A program made the position numbers and the translations under genes. The notes under the pieces were generated by a model that was not told where the DNA came from, did no database searches, and saw only the letters and a list, made by a program, of their open reading frames with translations. A stretch of 64,000 bases of DNA, taken from positions 563,001-627,000 of the forward strand of contig NZ_RJUU01000001.1 of assembly GCF_003751445.1 (NCBI RefSeq). The letters run 5' to 3'. Source of the stretch: Streptomyces sp. 840.1. Its GTDB lineage: Bacteria; Actinomycetota; Actinomycetes; Streptomycetales; Streptomycetaceae. Below, piece by piece: positions 15,901 through 23,277 of the stretch. The first letter of the stretch is position 1, and the number at the start of each line of letters is the position of its first letter.

Positions 15901-16443
15901 CTGCAACGGGCGCAGTGCGCGGGTGAGTTCCAGGGGTGCGGGCAGGACGGGGGCGGCCGGAACGCCGAGCGGGAGCTCGGCGGCGCGGCCCGGCGCGGCG
16001 AACCGCCGGTCCGCCGGGAGAATGCCCCCGTCCCCGTCCCCGTCCCCGTATCCCGAGGCCGAGGTGCCCGGGACCGGGTACAGGGCGATGCGCCCGTCCC
16101 GGGCCGGCGGGTCGGCCGGCTCGCGGTACTCGCCGGGCCGGCCGGTGCCCGAGGCGCGGCCGCTCTTCGCGCCCGGCCGGTCCCGGACCCCCGGACCGTC
16201 CTGCTCCGGGTGGCTCCGGACGTCCGCGACCGGGGCCCCCGACTCGTCCGCGTCCTGCTCCTCCCCGCCGCCGGGCCGGCCGGTCAGCCGGGCCAGCCAG
16301 AGGGCGTCACAGAGCTGCTCGGCATCGGGGTCGAGCCCGGCCCCGCGCAGCCGGACCACCAGCTCCTGCAGCGGCTCCGCGTCGTACGGCTCCGAGGCGC
16401 CGGCCGCACCGGGCCGCGCGCCGGCGTCGTCCGCCCCGGGCAT
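12988..16443 (-). CDS. SAV_2336-type protein with vWA-like domain and helical repeats
   Basis: This 1151-residue protein resembles the SAV_2336 N-terminal-domain family of Streptomyces conflict loci. After a disordered Gly/Asp-rich stretch (about residues 50-145), a vWA-like domain begins at about 215 with an intact DxSxS-type site in VMDASSSMLVW, followed by VTVMISDCAGPLW. An acidic segment (EESDDQEESEDSEENEADE) separates this half from a C-terminal alpha-helical repeat region rich in Ala/Leu/Arg, likely TPR-like. It is 7 bp after the MoxR gene, so it is the probable vWA partner of that ATPase. No signal peptide. Function within the system is inferred. Confidence 0.8.
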   Translation of the reverse strand: MPGADDAGARPGAAGASEPYDAEPLQELVVRLRGAGLDPDAEQLCDALWLARLTGRPGGGEEQDADESGAPVADVRSHPEQDGPGVRDRPGAKSGRASGTGRPGEYREPADPPARDGRIALYPVPGTSASGYGDGDGDGGILPADRRFAAPGRAAELPLGVPAAPVLPAPLELTRALRPLQRYRPVSAPLRRTLDETATADLSARAGGMVMPVFRGVGRGDAILQCVMDASSSMLVWDRMFAELQQIFGQLGAFRDVQVRYLHQGPDGGCTVSRSSDPANAPLHSADRLSDPTGRRVTVMISDCAGPLWRSGRAHRLLHQLARQAPVAVLQPLPQRMWNRTRLPVTFGSLSRGDGLAGATLLKVTEDAGTGTAVHPGALAVPVLPPVPGALAAWARLLSGTGAARISGAVGWVRADQPAAAVQRSGSTLSSLQLVSRFRSAASPAAGQLAVYLAAAPLYLPVMQLVQRTMLPQSGPSELAEVLLSGLLLRVDGTGGRYGQWYAFAPGVQEALLGPLGRDEALLVLKHCSQYIETRFGKGGPNFPALAFAQLGDATAGPFPLGARDADGAAVRPAAEESDDQEESEDSEENEADEAPGRSDGPRVPHAFAEVAARVLERFMPVPNRFVIPPKLPAPGATSAVERARELMRQFEADKMVQRLIDAVQLLRGAAENGPRPSADPELWAQYARCVLRLWEVQGGAELLREAERAAGRAASAPGAVRERAVLAKVLHAAADDRRRRGDRRGALELLRRADREYTAACAAPGLPPAEALALTLERVRALEAQWRLDGDSALLQSACGMLEAFADSWPDQENRPAALPLQHGRTLLKLAGATEDTERSREFARQAARSLRTAFAQGGRHTMGTEVRIVLDLVDALLASGEEPEEAATLTGQALETVREQRQRAQLQTRAGRVRVARYEHTGDPDELVAAADWFARAARGIPRDSRAHTDLLAEWGGTLLRRAELPDGGAHIGAAVRVLRDCRTETPAGGADQSERLLMLGRALMLRHRATADRVDLREAEYLFGLAAQEAAAPLTAARCWLALGRALLEAADVLVRPSRRDEAAEAFRSAAASAATAEAELESPQQLRESVELGATANHWRGMTYERAGRPRAAREAYRAARLEWRKLPDGGGAAGDRTAERLAELER

Positions 16444-16450
16444 CAGTACC

Positions 16451-17473
16451 TCACCTCGGCCGGTCGAGCCGCTGGATGAGCAGTTCGGCCAGCCGGTCGC
16501 GGCCGGCCGGCGCAGCGGCGTGGGTGAGATAGATGGCGTTCAACAGCTGGTCCGTGGCGAGGAGTTCACTGCGCGACCGTTCCAGGAAGCGGGTGATGAG
16601 GTCCTCGCTGGAGCGGGCCGCCTCCTCGCCCAGATGGGCCTTGACGAAGGAGGCGAGGCGCTTGTGGTCGGGGCGGTCGAGCTCCAGGTGGATACAGCGG
16701 CGCATCAGGGGGGCCGGGAAGTCCCGCTCGCCGTTGCTGGTGAGGACGACGAAGGGGAACGCCCGGCACTGCACCCGGCCGCCCTTGATCCGTACCTTGT
16801 TGCCGTCGTGGTCCAGCACGTCCGCCTCGCCGTCGGGCAGCCGGTCCACGATCCGCTCCAGCTCGGGGATGGCGAACTCGCCCTCCTCCAGCACGTTGAG
16901 CAGGTCGTTCGGCAGGTCGATATCGCTCTTGTCGAGCTCGTCGATGAGCAGCACCCGGGGCCGGTCCGAGGGCAGCAGGGCGGTGCCGAGGGGGCCGAGC
17001 CGGATGTAACTGCCCACGTTCTGGGCCGAGTCGGATCCGACGACGCCGTCCGCGGCCGCGTGCGAGGCGATCTGGACGTCCTGCAGCCGGGCGATCGCGT
17101 CGTAGTGGTAGAGGCCGTCCAGGAGGGTGGAGCGGCTGACGATGGGCCAGCGCAGCACCTTGCCGAATTCGAGTTCGCGGGCGACGGAGTGGGCCAGGGT
17201 GCTCTTTCCGGCCCCCGGGTCCCCGGTGACGAGCAGCGGCCGCCGCAGATACAGCGCGGCGTTGATCATCTCGAGTTCCTCGGCGCCCGGCCGGTGCTCC
17301 TCCGCGATGCGTCCGGGGATGCCGAGGCGGCGGTCGGCCGAGTCGTTCCCGTCCGCCGGGGTTCCCCGGCCGCCGGAGAAGTCGCGCCAGGGCGGCGGGG
17401 GCGGCAACTGCGGTAAACCGTCGTGCGGTTCACCGATTCCTCGGTAGATGAGCCACTCACTCGGTTCACTCAT
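16451..17473 (-). CDS. MoxR-family AAA+ ATPase with a TTA codon
   Basis: A 340-residue AAA+ protein: Walker A TGDPGAGKST (about residue 80), Walker B VLLIDELDKSD, sensor 1 LTSNGERDFP and an arginine-rich second half. MoxR ATPases work with vWA proteins as chaperone-like remodellers; the vWA-like protein is encoded 7 bp downstream and a trypsin-like protease upstream, the arrangement of vWA-MoxR-VMAP ternary systems. Leu20 is encoded by TTA (17414-17416), the rarest Streptomyces codon, read by the bldA tRNA, which suggests developmental control of translation. The ATG at 17473 has AAGGACC upstream. The 147-bp gap to the protease gene holds a direct repeat. Confidence 0.88.
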   Translation of the reverse strand: MSEPSEWLIYRGIGEPHDGLPQLPPPPPWRDFSGGRGTPADGNDSADRRLGIPGRIAEEHRPGAEELEMINAALYLRRPLLVTGDPGAGKSTLAHSVARELEFGKVLRWPIVSRSTLLDGLYHYDAIARLQDVQIASHAAADGVVGSDSAQNVGSYIRLGPLGTALLPSDRPRVLLIDELDKSDIDLPNDLLNVLEEGEFAIPELERIVDRLPDGEADVLDHDGNKVRIKGGRVQCRAFPFVVLTSNGERDFPAPLMRRCIHLELDRPDHKRLASFVKAHLGEEAARSSEDLITRFLERSRSELLATDQLLNAIYLTHAAAPAGRDRLAELLIQRLDRPR

Positions 17474-17494
17474 GGCGTGGTCCTTGTGTCACTC

Positions 17495-17534
17495 GTCCGC
17501 CGGGCACGGCAGCTGGTCCGCCGGGGACGGCAGC
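17495..17534. repeat. 19-bp direct repeat, 21-bp period, upstream of MoxR
   Basis: Two copies of GTCCGCCGGGcACGGCAGC (17495-17513 and 17516-17534) differ at one base and are offset by 21 bp, two helical turns. They lie 22-61 bp upstream of the MoxR start in the only long gap of the first half of module A, so they may be a regulator site and imply a separate promoter. The repeat is seen directly; its role is inferred. Confidence 0.45.
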
Positions 17535-17620
17535 CGTCGAACGTGCCTTACCGTAGCGATCAGGCGCACCCCCCGTAAGGGGATCGGCGCGGTCCTTCGG
17601 GTGATGTACGGCGCGTCCGG

Positions 17621-19690
17621 TCACGGCGCCTCCAGGAGTTCGTCCGAACCGGGCAGCGGATGGTGCGGATCGTCATAGAACAGGGTGATTCCGTCGGACC
17701 AGTACGTCTCGGTGCGTTCCGCACTCACTGCTTTTCTCAACTCCAGTATTTTCAGAGGCAGTCCGTCACGGGACCGGGCGTCGGACACGGCCTCGGCGAC
17801 CCGTCGGTGGAACTCCCGGCAGACCGTGTCGGTCTCCGTCGGCCGCCGTTGCAGCAGGGCCACTCCGAAGCCGGTCTCCAGCACCCGGACCGCCCCGGCC
17901 GTGATCTCCGGGTCCGGCCGGCTGCCGTAACGGCAGAGCACCGGCACGCTGTCGTGGGCCAGAGTGCGCAGCTGCGCGACCTCCGGTACGCGTACCCGCA
18001 ATTCGTTCTCGCAGTCGACGACTTCGGCCCGTGTCGCGGCGCCCGGAGTGAGCTTCCAGCGCGCCAGGCGCTCCTCGGCCGGCCCGTGTACGGCGCTGCG
18101 AAGGACCACCGGGCGCAGGACGCCGAGCGGCAGGCCGTCCGGGGGGAGCTCCCAGCGGTCGACCTCCAGGCCGAACAGCGCGGGGGTGACGGCGACCTGC
18201 AGCAGGGCGGGACTGCCCGGCTCGTCGCACTGCCGGAAGGCCTCGGTCAGCGCGGCCGCGAGCCGGCCCGGCAGCGGGTCGAGCACGGCGCCCTGGCTGT
18301 CCTCGTCGACGGGCAGCATCTCCCCGGTGTGGCGGACGACGCCGATCCGCCAGTCGTAGCGGTCCCGGGCCCAGCCCTGGGGTTCCAGCGCCAGCAGGAC
18401 GCAGGGGCGTTCGCCGTGGCGGACGGGACCGCCCGTCCGGACGCCGGCCTGGCGGCGGTTCTCCTCCAGGCGGAGCCGGACGGCCGCCCACTCCATGGCG
18501 AGCTGCCGGCGGAAGTCCCGGGAGAGCTCCTCCTCCGCGATCCGCTTCACCCATTCCCACAGCGACTTGGCCGCTGTCCTGGTGGAGGGCACGTCGAAGG
18601 GCCGGTCGGCGGCGAGGACGCCCATGCAGTAGCGCAGGACCAGTTCGAGCGGGGCGTCCCGGTCGCGGGCGCGGGTGTCGTACAGGGCGCCCAGCCCGTC
18701 CCGCCAGCCGCGCGGGGCCGGGCGGTGGTCACGGGAGTGGACGCCGGGCAGCGCGTCCAGGATGAGGAGCAGGCCGCGGGTGCTGACCGGGGGCGGGAAC
18801 TCTGCGAGCCGCCCGAGCAGGTCGGCCCGCCGTTTGGGGCCGAGCACGCCGCCGGGCGGGGACGCCAGCTCGCTCTGCACGTCGGCCCAGGTCCGCTCGG
18901 TGCTGGCCGGGCTGTTGTGCCGGTCCGCGTGGTAGCGGTCGTGGGCGTGGAAGACGGACTGGTAGGTGTCGTCGGCCTCGGTCTCCACGGGCGCGGACGG
19001 CACCTTCAGGGTGCGCAGCCGCTCGATCCCCACGGCCGTTCCGCCCTGGTGGTTGTCGAGCCGCGACTTGATCACCCCGACCACCTCGCCCCGGGCGAGA
19101 TCGACCACGGGCCCGCCGGACATGCCCGGCTCCAGCCAGTCGCCGTCGAGCCGGACGACCTGTTCGGCGTCGTCCGACGCGCCGTAGGCCCCCTTCACCA
19201 CGCAGACGCCGCTGCGCTTCAGCAGCCCGCCGCCCTGCGAGGGCGCCCAGCCCACGCAGTGGATCTCCCGGCTGCGGAGCATCGCCTCCGAGCGCTCGGT
19301 GACGTACACGCAGGTGTGCTCGACGGGCCGCTGGAGCTTGATGAGCGCGAGATCGGGGGCCGGCCAGCCGGTGAGGCCCTGCGGGCGGGCGCCGGGCATG
19401 GCGACGACGACCTTGCCCGGCACCTCGCTCAGTTCGGTGCTGTAGCGGTCCTCCTTGAACCACACGTTCACCACGCCCCCCTCCCCCCGCATCGCCACGT
19501 GCGCACACGTGAGGATCCAGCTCGGCGCGATGAAGAAACCGCTCCCCAGGAACTCCCCGCCGGGTCCGTCATGGGCATACCCGGCCCCGGGTCGATGGAT
19601 GCGCACGGTCGCGTCATGCACGAGGCCCATGAGAGCAGTCTCCGACTGCCCCGGGCCCCCCTCTGCGCCCCCGTCGCCCTCGGAGCTCAT
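17621..19690 (-). CDS. Trypsin-like serine protease with VMAP-like C-terminal region
   Basis: A 689-residue protein with an N-terminal S1 trypsin domain (about residues 20-225): His in LTCAHV, Asp in PDLALIKL, Ser in PGMSGGPV, so the triad is complete. No signal peptide precedes it, implying an intracellular protease. The remaining 460 residues resemble the VMAP (vWA-MoxR-associated) middle and C-terminal regions, ending in DGITLFYDDPHHPLPG. In such ternary systems the protease is the presumed effector, held in check by the MoxR/vWA pair encoded downstream. Its ATG overlaps the stop of the trypsin-co-occurring gene (ATGA). A decayed relative is found at 20806-21138. Confidence 0.88.
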   Translation of the reverse strand: MSSEGDGGAEGGPGQSETALMGLVHDATVRIHRPGAGYAHDGPGGEFLGSGFFIAPSWILTCAHVAMRGEGGVVNVWFKEDRYSTELSEVPGKVVVAMPGARPQGLTGWPAPDLALIKLQRPVEHTCVYVTERSEAMLRSREIHCVGWAPSQGGGLLKRSGVCVVKGAYGASDDAEQVVRLDGDWLEPGMSGGPVVDLARGEVVGVIKSRLDNHQGGTAVGIERLRTLKVPSAPVETEADDTYQSVFHAHDRYHADRHNSPASTERTWADVQSELASPPGGVLGPKRRADLLGRLAEFPPPVSTRGLLLILDALPGVHSRDHRPAPRGWRDGLGALYDTRARDRDAPLELVLRYCMGVLAADRPFDVPSTRTAAKSLWEWVKRIAEEELSRDFRRQLAMEWAAVRLRLEENRRQAGVRTGGPVRHGERPCVLLALEPQGWARDRYDWRIGVVRHTGEMLPVDEDSQGAVLDPLPGRLAAALTEAFRQCDEPGSPALLQVAVTPALFGLEVDRWELPPDGLPLGVLRPVVLRSAVHGPAEERLARWKLTPGAATRAEVVDCENELRVRVPEVAQLRTLAHDSVPVLCRYGSRPDPEITAGAVRVLETGFGVALLQRRPTETDTVCREFHRRVAEAVSDARSRDGLPLKILELRKAVSAERTETYWSDGITLFYDDPHHPLPGSDELLEAP

Positions 19691-20265
19691 GCCCCGCCGC
19701 CGGTGGTGTCGCCCGCCCCGTCCGGATGCGCCGGGGCGCCGGGGGACGCACCGGCGGGCGGGCCGGGGGGCGCGGGCGCCGGTGCGACCGGCGGCGCCCC
19801 CGGGGGCGCGAACGGAACCGGCGGCACGTACCCCGGCGTCCCGGCCGGCCCGGGGGCCTGCGCGGGTACGGGGGCGGGCGCGGGCGGGGGTGGGTCGACG
19901 GGCGGCCCGCCGCCGTTCCAGGTGAGCGTGACCTTGATGGCCCCCTTGGCCTCGCCGTCCGCGAGGAGCCCGACGATCCGGCCCGACTTGGCGGTGAGCT
20001 CGATCCCGAACTCGACACTCACCTCGTCCGGCCGCACGGCGCGCAGCGGCACGGCGAGCGAGCGCGCGACGCTGGTCACCACACCTTGCAGGCTCTCGAC
20101 CCGGGCCTGCACCTGGTCCGCGATGTCGCCGAACCCGGTGTCCGTGTACGTCGGACCGGACCCGGGCGCCGGACCGTCCAGCTCCTCGGCTCCCGAGATC
20201 CGGGCCCAGACCGGCGTGCCGTCCGGCATCTCAATGCGCGTAATACGGGCCACACTGTCGCTCAT
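19687..20265 (-). CDS. Trypsin-co-occurring (CU044_2847-type) protein, module A
   Basis: A 192-residue protein. The N-terminal 120 residues follow the CU044_2847/trypsin-co-occurring pattern, with a helix (FGDIADQVQARVESLQG), then PDEVSVEFGIELTAKSG and a strand ending IKVTLTW. The last 65 residues are a Pro/Ala/Gly tail (about 40 percent Pro), probably disordered. It is the first gene of the same-strand block and overlaps the protease start by 4 bp, matching the family's habit of accompanying trypsin-like proteases. Its paralogue at 6178-6591 heads the second module. Biochemical role unknown. Confidence 0.82.
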   Translation of the reverse strand: MSDSVARITRIEMPDGTPVWARISGAEELDGPAPGSGPTYTDTGFGDIADQVQARVESLQGVVTSVARSLAVPLRAVRPDEVSVEFGIELTAKSGRIVGLLADGEAKGAIKVTLTWNGGGPPVDPPPPAPAPVPAQAPGPAGTPGYVPPVPFAPPGAPPVAPAPAPPGPPAGASPGAPAHPDGAGDTTGGGA

Positions 20266-20280
20266 GACACCCCCCGCTCC

Positions 20281-20330
20281 CCAACTACCCGCAGGTTAAC
20301 GGCCGTAGTCGGCCGATGCGAGGTAGTTGG
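20281..20330. promoter_or_regulatory. Inverted repeat upstream of the conflict block
   Basis: CCAACTACC (20281-20289) and GGTAGTTGG (20322-20330) are perfect 9-bp arms separated by 32 bp, starting 16 bp upstream of the first gene of the block (start 20265). The position fits a regulator binding as two half-sites at the main promoter. I could not fix -35 and -10 elements, so the promoter itself is inferred. Confidence 0.45.
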
Positions 20331-20422
20331 ACATGACGCAGATGCTCGGCGGCCCGGTTCTCGGCCGGTCCGCACGGCCGGGAGCGTCCTCTTGCGTGCG
20401 GGCCGGCCGGCCGGCGGGGAAA

Positions 20423-20452
20423 GGGCCCGCCGCTCATGGAAGCGGCGGGCCC
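20423..20452 (-). terminator. Hairpin terminator of the small membrane-protein gene
   Basis: A 12-bp perfect stem (GGGCCCGCCGCT with AGCGGCGGGCCC, 6-base loop) begins 7 bp after the stop of 20459-20698 and is followed on the minus strand by TTTCCCC. It isolates that gene from the 19687-20265 promoter region. Confidence 0.75.
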
Positions 20453-20458
20453 GGCAGA

Positions 20459-20698
20459 TCACCCCTGGTTCCACCAGATGAGGCCGGTGACGACGGCCCC
20501 GCCGACTGCGGACGCCAGGCCGTAGACCAGTCCATGACCGGCGGTGAGCGCGAGGGACCGCAGATCACGGCGCCGCCCCGCCGGGACGTCTCCCCCGGCG
20601 GACGGCACCGCTGGCAGGGCGCCGCGCGACGCCTGGCGCCGCGAGGGGAGGGCCGACGTGCCTTCCGAATCGCCCGTAGGCTCGAATGCGCAACCCAT
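20459..20698 (-). CDS. Small single-pass membrane protein, hypothetical
   Basis: A 79-residue protein I do not recognise. Residues 1-45 are polar and disordered-looking. The C-terminus (about 52-78) is one hydrophobic segment, GLVYGLASAVGGAVVTGLIWW, ending NQG, so it is probably tail-anchored. That it is a real gene is supported by a very strong ribosome site (AAAGGAGAG, 5 bases before ATG) and a terminator right after the stop. It lies 107 bp downstream of a decayed trypsin/VMAP gene on the same strand and may be the last intact member of that lost module. Function unknown. Confidence 0.7.
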   Translation of the reverse strand: MGCAFEPTGDSEGTSALPSRRQASRGALPAVPSAGGDVPAGRRRDLRSLALTAGHGLVYGLASAVGGAVVTGLIWWNQG

Positions 20699-20805
20699 GG
20701 TTCTCTCCTTTGATCGGTGGAGCTACTGGGCAAGGCACGCGGCCTCCTGTTCACAGCAGGGGGCCGCAGCCGTTTCGTACGCCTCCTCTCGGCATCACTC
20801 GTCCG

Positions 20806-21138
20806 TCACTCCACGACTCCGGGCAGGGGCCCGGAGGGGTCGTCGTAGTACAAGACAATGCCGTCGGGCCGGTCGCGCCGACCGGCTCTGAAATCGGCGC
20901 CTCCCCCATGGCAGTGCGCCTCGGCCGTCGGCGGAATGCCCCACGGACGGCGTCGGCCACCCGATCCCGCCCCGGCCGTGCGAAGCGATGGTCATCGGGG
21001 CGGCACAGCACCGGCACCGTTCGGCATCGGCTCCCCTCCCCGCACGTTCCCCGCCCGGCCTGTCAGGCCGTAGCCGGACGCCGGGCGATGGATGCGTACG
21101 GTGGCGTCCTCCACCAGGCCTCTCGGGCCATGGCGCAT
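20806..21138 (-). pseudogene. Decayed trypsin/VMAP gene remnant
   Basis: Two ends of a gene like 17621-19690 survive. From an ATG at 21138 the minus strand reads GLVEDATVRIHRPASGYG, matching GLVHDATVRIHRPGAGYA of the intact protease. About 100 bp later, in shifted frames, come VPVLCRP and then PDGIVLYYDDPSGPLPG ending VVE and a stop at 20806, matching VPVLCRYGSRPD and DGITLFYDDPHHPLPG of the intact C-terminus. The catalytic domain and the whole middle are missing and the frame is broken. This is a remnant with a large internal deletion, not a short functional gene. Confidence 0.8.
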
Positions 21139-21197
21139 GGCGAGCTTCACGAGGACCTGCGGCGTGCGGGGCCAACGCGCTTCACTAAACTTGCGCC

Positions 21198-21383
21198 ATG
21201 TACTTCACCGACCGCGGTATCGAGGAGCTGGAGAAGCGGCGAGGCGAGGAAGAGGTCACCTTCGAGTGGCTCGCCGAGCAGCTTCGTACGTTCGTCGACC
21301 TGAACCCCGACTTCGAGGTGCCGGTCGAGCGCCTCGCCACCTGGCTGGCCCGGCTGGACGACGAGGACGAAGACGAGGACTGA
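21198..21383 (+). CDS. DUF6104 family small acidic protein
   Basis: A 61-residue protein, MYFTDRGIEELEKRR at the N-terminus and an acidic tail DDEDEDED. I recognise it as a conserved Streptomyces small protein, DUF6104; its function is unknown. No Shine-Dalgarno sequence precedes the ATG. A -10-like TAAACT lies 6 bases upstream, so the transcript may be leaderless. It is convergent with 21398-22243 and 14 bp from it. Confidence 0.8.
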   Translation: MYFTDRGIEELEKRRGEEEVTFEWLAEQLRTFVDLNPDFEVPVERLATWLARLDDEDEDED

Positions 21384-21397
21384 TCAGCGCAGGATGT

Positions 21398-22243
21398 TCA
21401 GGGCCCGTCCGGCCCGCCGTCCCTGATCCGGTCGTACGCGAGACCGAGCGCACCGTGCACCATCAGCAACGCCCCGGCGAAGACCCAGCCGCCGCTGCGC
21501 CGGCCGGCTCCCCAGAGGGCGAGCGGGAGTCCGGCTGCCAGCTGGGCGCCGGCCAGGGCGCGGGCCCGGGGCCCGCGCATCCAGGGGCCCATGCGGCCGT
21601 TCTCGACCGCGTCGAGCTCGACCCTCACCGCGTCGCGCCAGCCGGCCCACGTGATCAGCTCGGCCTCGGGCCGGGCACCGGCTCCGGCGGTCAGTGCGGC
21701 GGCGGGTTCACCGGGGTCGAGCCCGGCCGGGAGCGTCAGCCCGATGCGGGTGAGGACGGCGAGCAGCCCGCGCAGCCGGGTGCGGGCGTCCGCCTCCGGG
21801 TCGGGGCGGGTGAGGGCTTCGAGCGCCTGGACGTCCGGTACGGGATCGAGGCCGAGCCGCTCGGCGAACGTACGCATCGCCTCGTCCTCGCCCACCGGGG
21901 TCCCGTCCGCGAGCCAGACGTAGCCGACCGGCCGGCGGAAGCCCGCGGCCAGGGTGCAGCCGGCCCGGTCGCCGTCCCACCAGAGCGCGAGGACCGGCCA
22001 GGTGGAGCCGACCGCGAGTGCGGTGGCCCAGCCTCCCAGCACCCGCTCGACGGGTTCGGCCGGCTCCCCCGCGCCCCGTTCGCGCCGGTCCTGCCAGGGC
22101 GTTCCCTCGGGCACGAGGACGCTCCACCCCTCTCCGGCGGGCGCGAGCAGCATCCGTTCGCGCAGCAGGTGGGCGACCGGCCGTACGGCATCGGGTTCGG
22201 CCCGGCACAGCAGCAGTGCACCCACGGGTGATGTCGCGTCCAT
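21398..22243 (-). CDS. Conserved hypothetical protein with C-terminal membrane segments
   Basis: A 281-residue protein that I cannot assign. The first 190 residues look soluble (LCRAEPDAVRPVAHLL, WPVLALWWDGDRAGC). The C-terminus has about two hydrophobic segments (ARALAGAQLAAGLPLALWG and GGWVFAGALLMVHGALGLAY). It is monocistronic, convergent with the DUF6104 gene and divergent from the DUF4097/PadR operon, with 175 bp between the divergent starts. The ATG at 22243 encodes MDATSPVGALLLC. Confidence 0.7.
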   Translation of the reverse strand: MDATSPVGALLLCRAEPDAVRPVAHLLRERMLLAPAGEGWSVLVPEGTPWQDRRERGAGEPAEPVERVLGGWATALAVGSTWPVLALWWDGDRAGCTLAAGFRRPVGYVWLADGTPVGEDEAMRTFAERLGLDPVPDVQALEALTRPDPEADARTRLRGLLAVLTRIGLTLPAGLDPGEPAAALTAGAGARPEAELITWAGWRDAVRVELDAVENGRMGPWMRGPRARALAGAQLAAGLPLALWGAGRRSGGWVFAGALLMVHGALGLAYDRIRDGGPDGP

Positions 22244-22334
22244 GCGTCACACCGTAGGACAGTTCAGCGGGATTCATTACCCTTTGGGGCGATTTGGGCT
22301 ATCGACCTCACTTCGGCGTCCGCCCCGACCGGCC

Positions 22335-22391
22335 TTGACTTCCCCCATCCGCGATATATCGTGTTCTGCAAGAGACGCGATATGTTGCGTC
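22335..22391 (+). promoter_or_regulatory. Promoter with two palindromes for the DUF4097/padR operon
   Basis: A -35-like TTGACT (22335-22340) and -10-like TATCGT (22357-22362) are 16 bp apart. The palindrome CGATATATCG (22352-22361) overlaps the -10 and a second one, GACGC-N8-GCGTC (22374-22391, centre GATATGTT), lies just downstream. Both share GATAT and fit autorepression by the PadR protein encoded in this operon. Binding is inferred. Confidence 0.55.
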
Positions 22392-22418
22392 GTTCGCGCT
22401 CCCCGGGAGGTCAGATCC

Positions 22419-23276
22419 ATGCCTGTGTCGACGTGGGCCATCGCCGAGCCTCAGAAACTCACCTTCGACGAACCCGTGACGGCGCTCAGGGTGCGCATCG
22501 TCAACGGCACGGTCAATGTCGTCGGCACCGACGAACCGACCGCCCGGCTCGAGGTCACCGGTATCGAGGGACCGCCGCTGATCGTGACCCAGCAGGACGG
22601 CGTCCTCACCGTCACCTACGAGGACCTGGCCTGGCAGGGCCTCCTCAAGTGGTTCGACCGCAAGGGCTGGCACCGCAACGCGGCCGTCTCCCTCGCCGTC
22701 CCCGCCGGATCGGGCGTTGAGGTCGGCGTGGTCGGCGCAGGGGCGTTCGTCTCCGGAATCCGCGGCCGTACGGACGTACGCGGCGTCACCGGCGACACCA
22801 CCCTCGTCGGACTCGCGGGCCCGGTCGGCGCGGAGACCGTGTCCGGCAACCTGGAGGCCCAGGCCGTCACCGGTGATCTGCGCTTCCACTCGGTCTCGGG
22901 CGACCTGACGGTCATAGAGGGCGCCGGCATCTCCGTACAGGCCGAATCGGTCAGCGGCGACATGGTCCTCGACCTGGACCCGACCGGCCGCCCCACGGAC
23001 ATCCGGCTCACCACCGTCTCCGGCGAGGTCGCCATCCGGCTGCCGCACCCGGCGGACGCGAAGGTGGAGGCGAACACCGCGAGCGGCTCCGTCTCCAACG
23101 GCTTCGAGGACCTCCGGGTCAACGGCCAGTGGGGCGCGAAGCGGATCACCGGCACGCTCGGCTCCGGGGCCGGGACGCTGAAGGCGACAACGGTCTCGGG
23201 GTCCATCGCCCTGCTCCGCCGCCCCCCTGCGGAGGACGACGCGCACGCCGCCGAGCCGACCGGAAAGGTGCTCTGA
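22419..23276 (+). CDS. DUF4097 family beta-strand repeat protein
   Basis: A 285-residue protein built of short beta-strand repeats with recurring VSG and VTGD turns (VSGNLEAQAVTGDLRFHSVSGDLTV), the pattern of DUF4097 adhesin-like proteins predicted to fold as a beta-solenoid. No signal peptide or membrane segment is seen, so it appears cytoplasmic. The ATG at 22419 has GGGAGGT 7 bases upstream. It is followed after 1 bp by a PadR regulator; DUF4097/PadR pairs are common in actinobacteria. Molecular function is not established. Confidence 0.85.
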   Translation: MPVSTWAIAEPQKLTFDEPVTALRVRIVNGTVNVVGTDEPTARLEVTGIEGPPLIVTQQDGVLTVTYEDLAWQGLLKWFDRKGWHRNAAVSLAVPAGSGVEVGVVGAGAFVSGIRGRTDVRGVTGDTTLVGLAGPVGAETVSGNLEAQAVTGDLRFHSVSGDLTVIEGAGISVQAESVSGDMVLDLDPTGRPTDIRLTTVSGEVAIRLPHPADAKVEANTASGSVSNGFEDLRVNGQWGAKRITGTLGSGAGTLKATTVSGSIALLRRPPAEDDAHAAEPTGKVL

Positions 23277-23277
23277 C

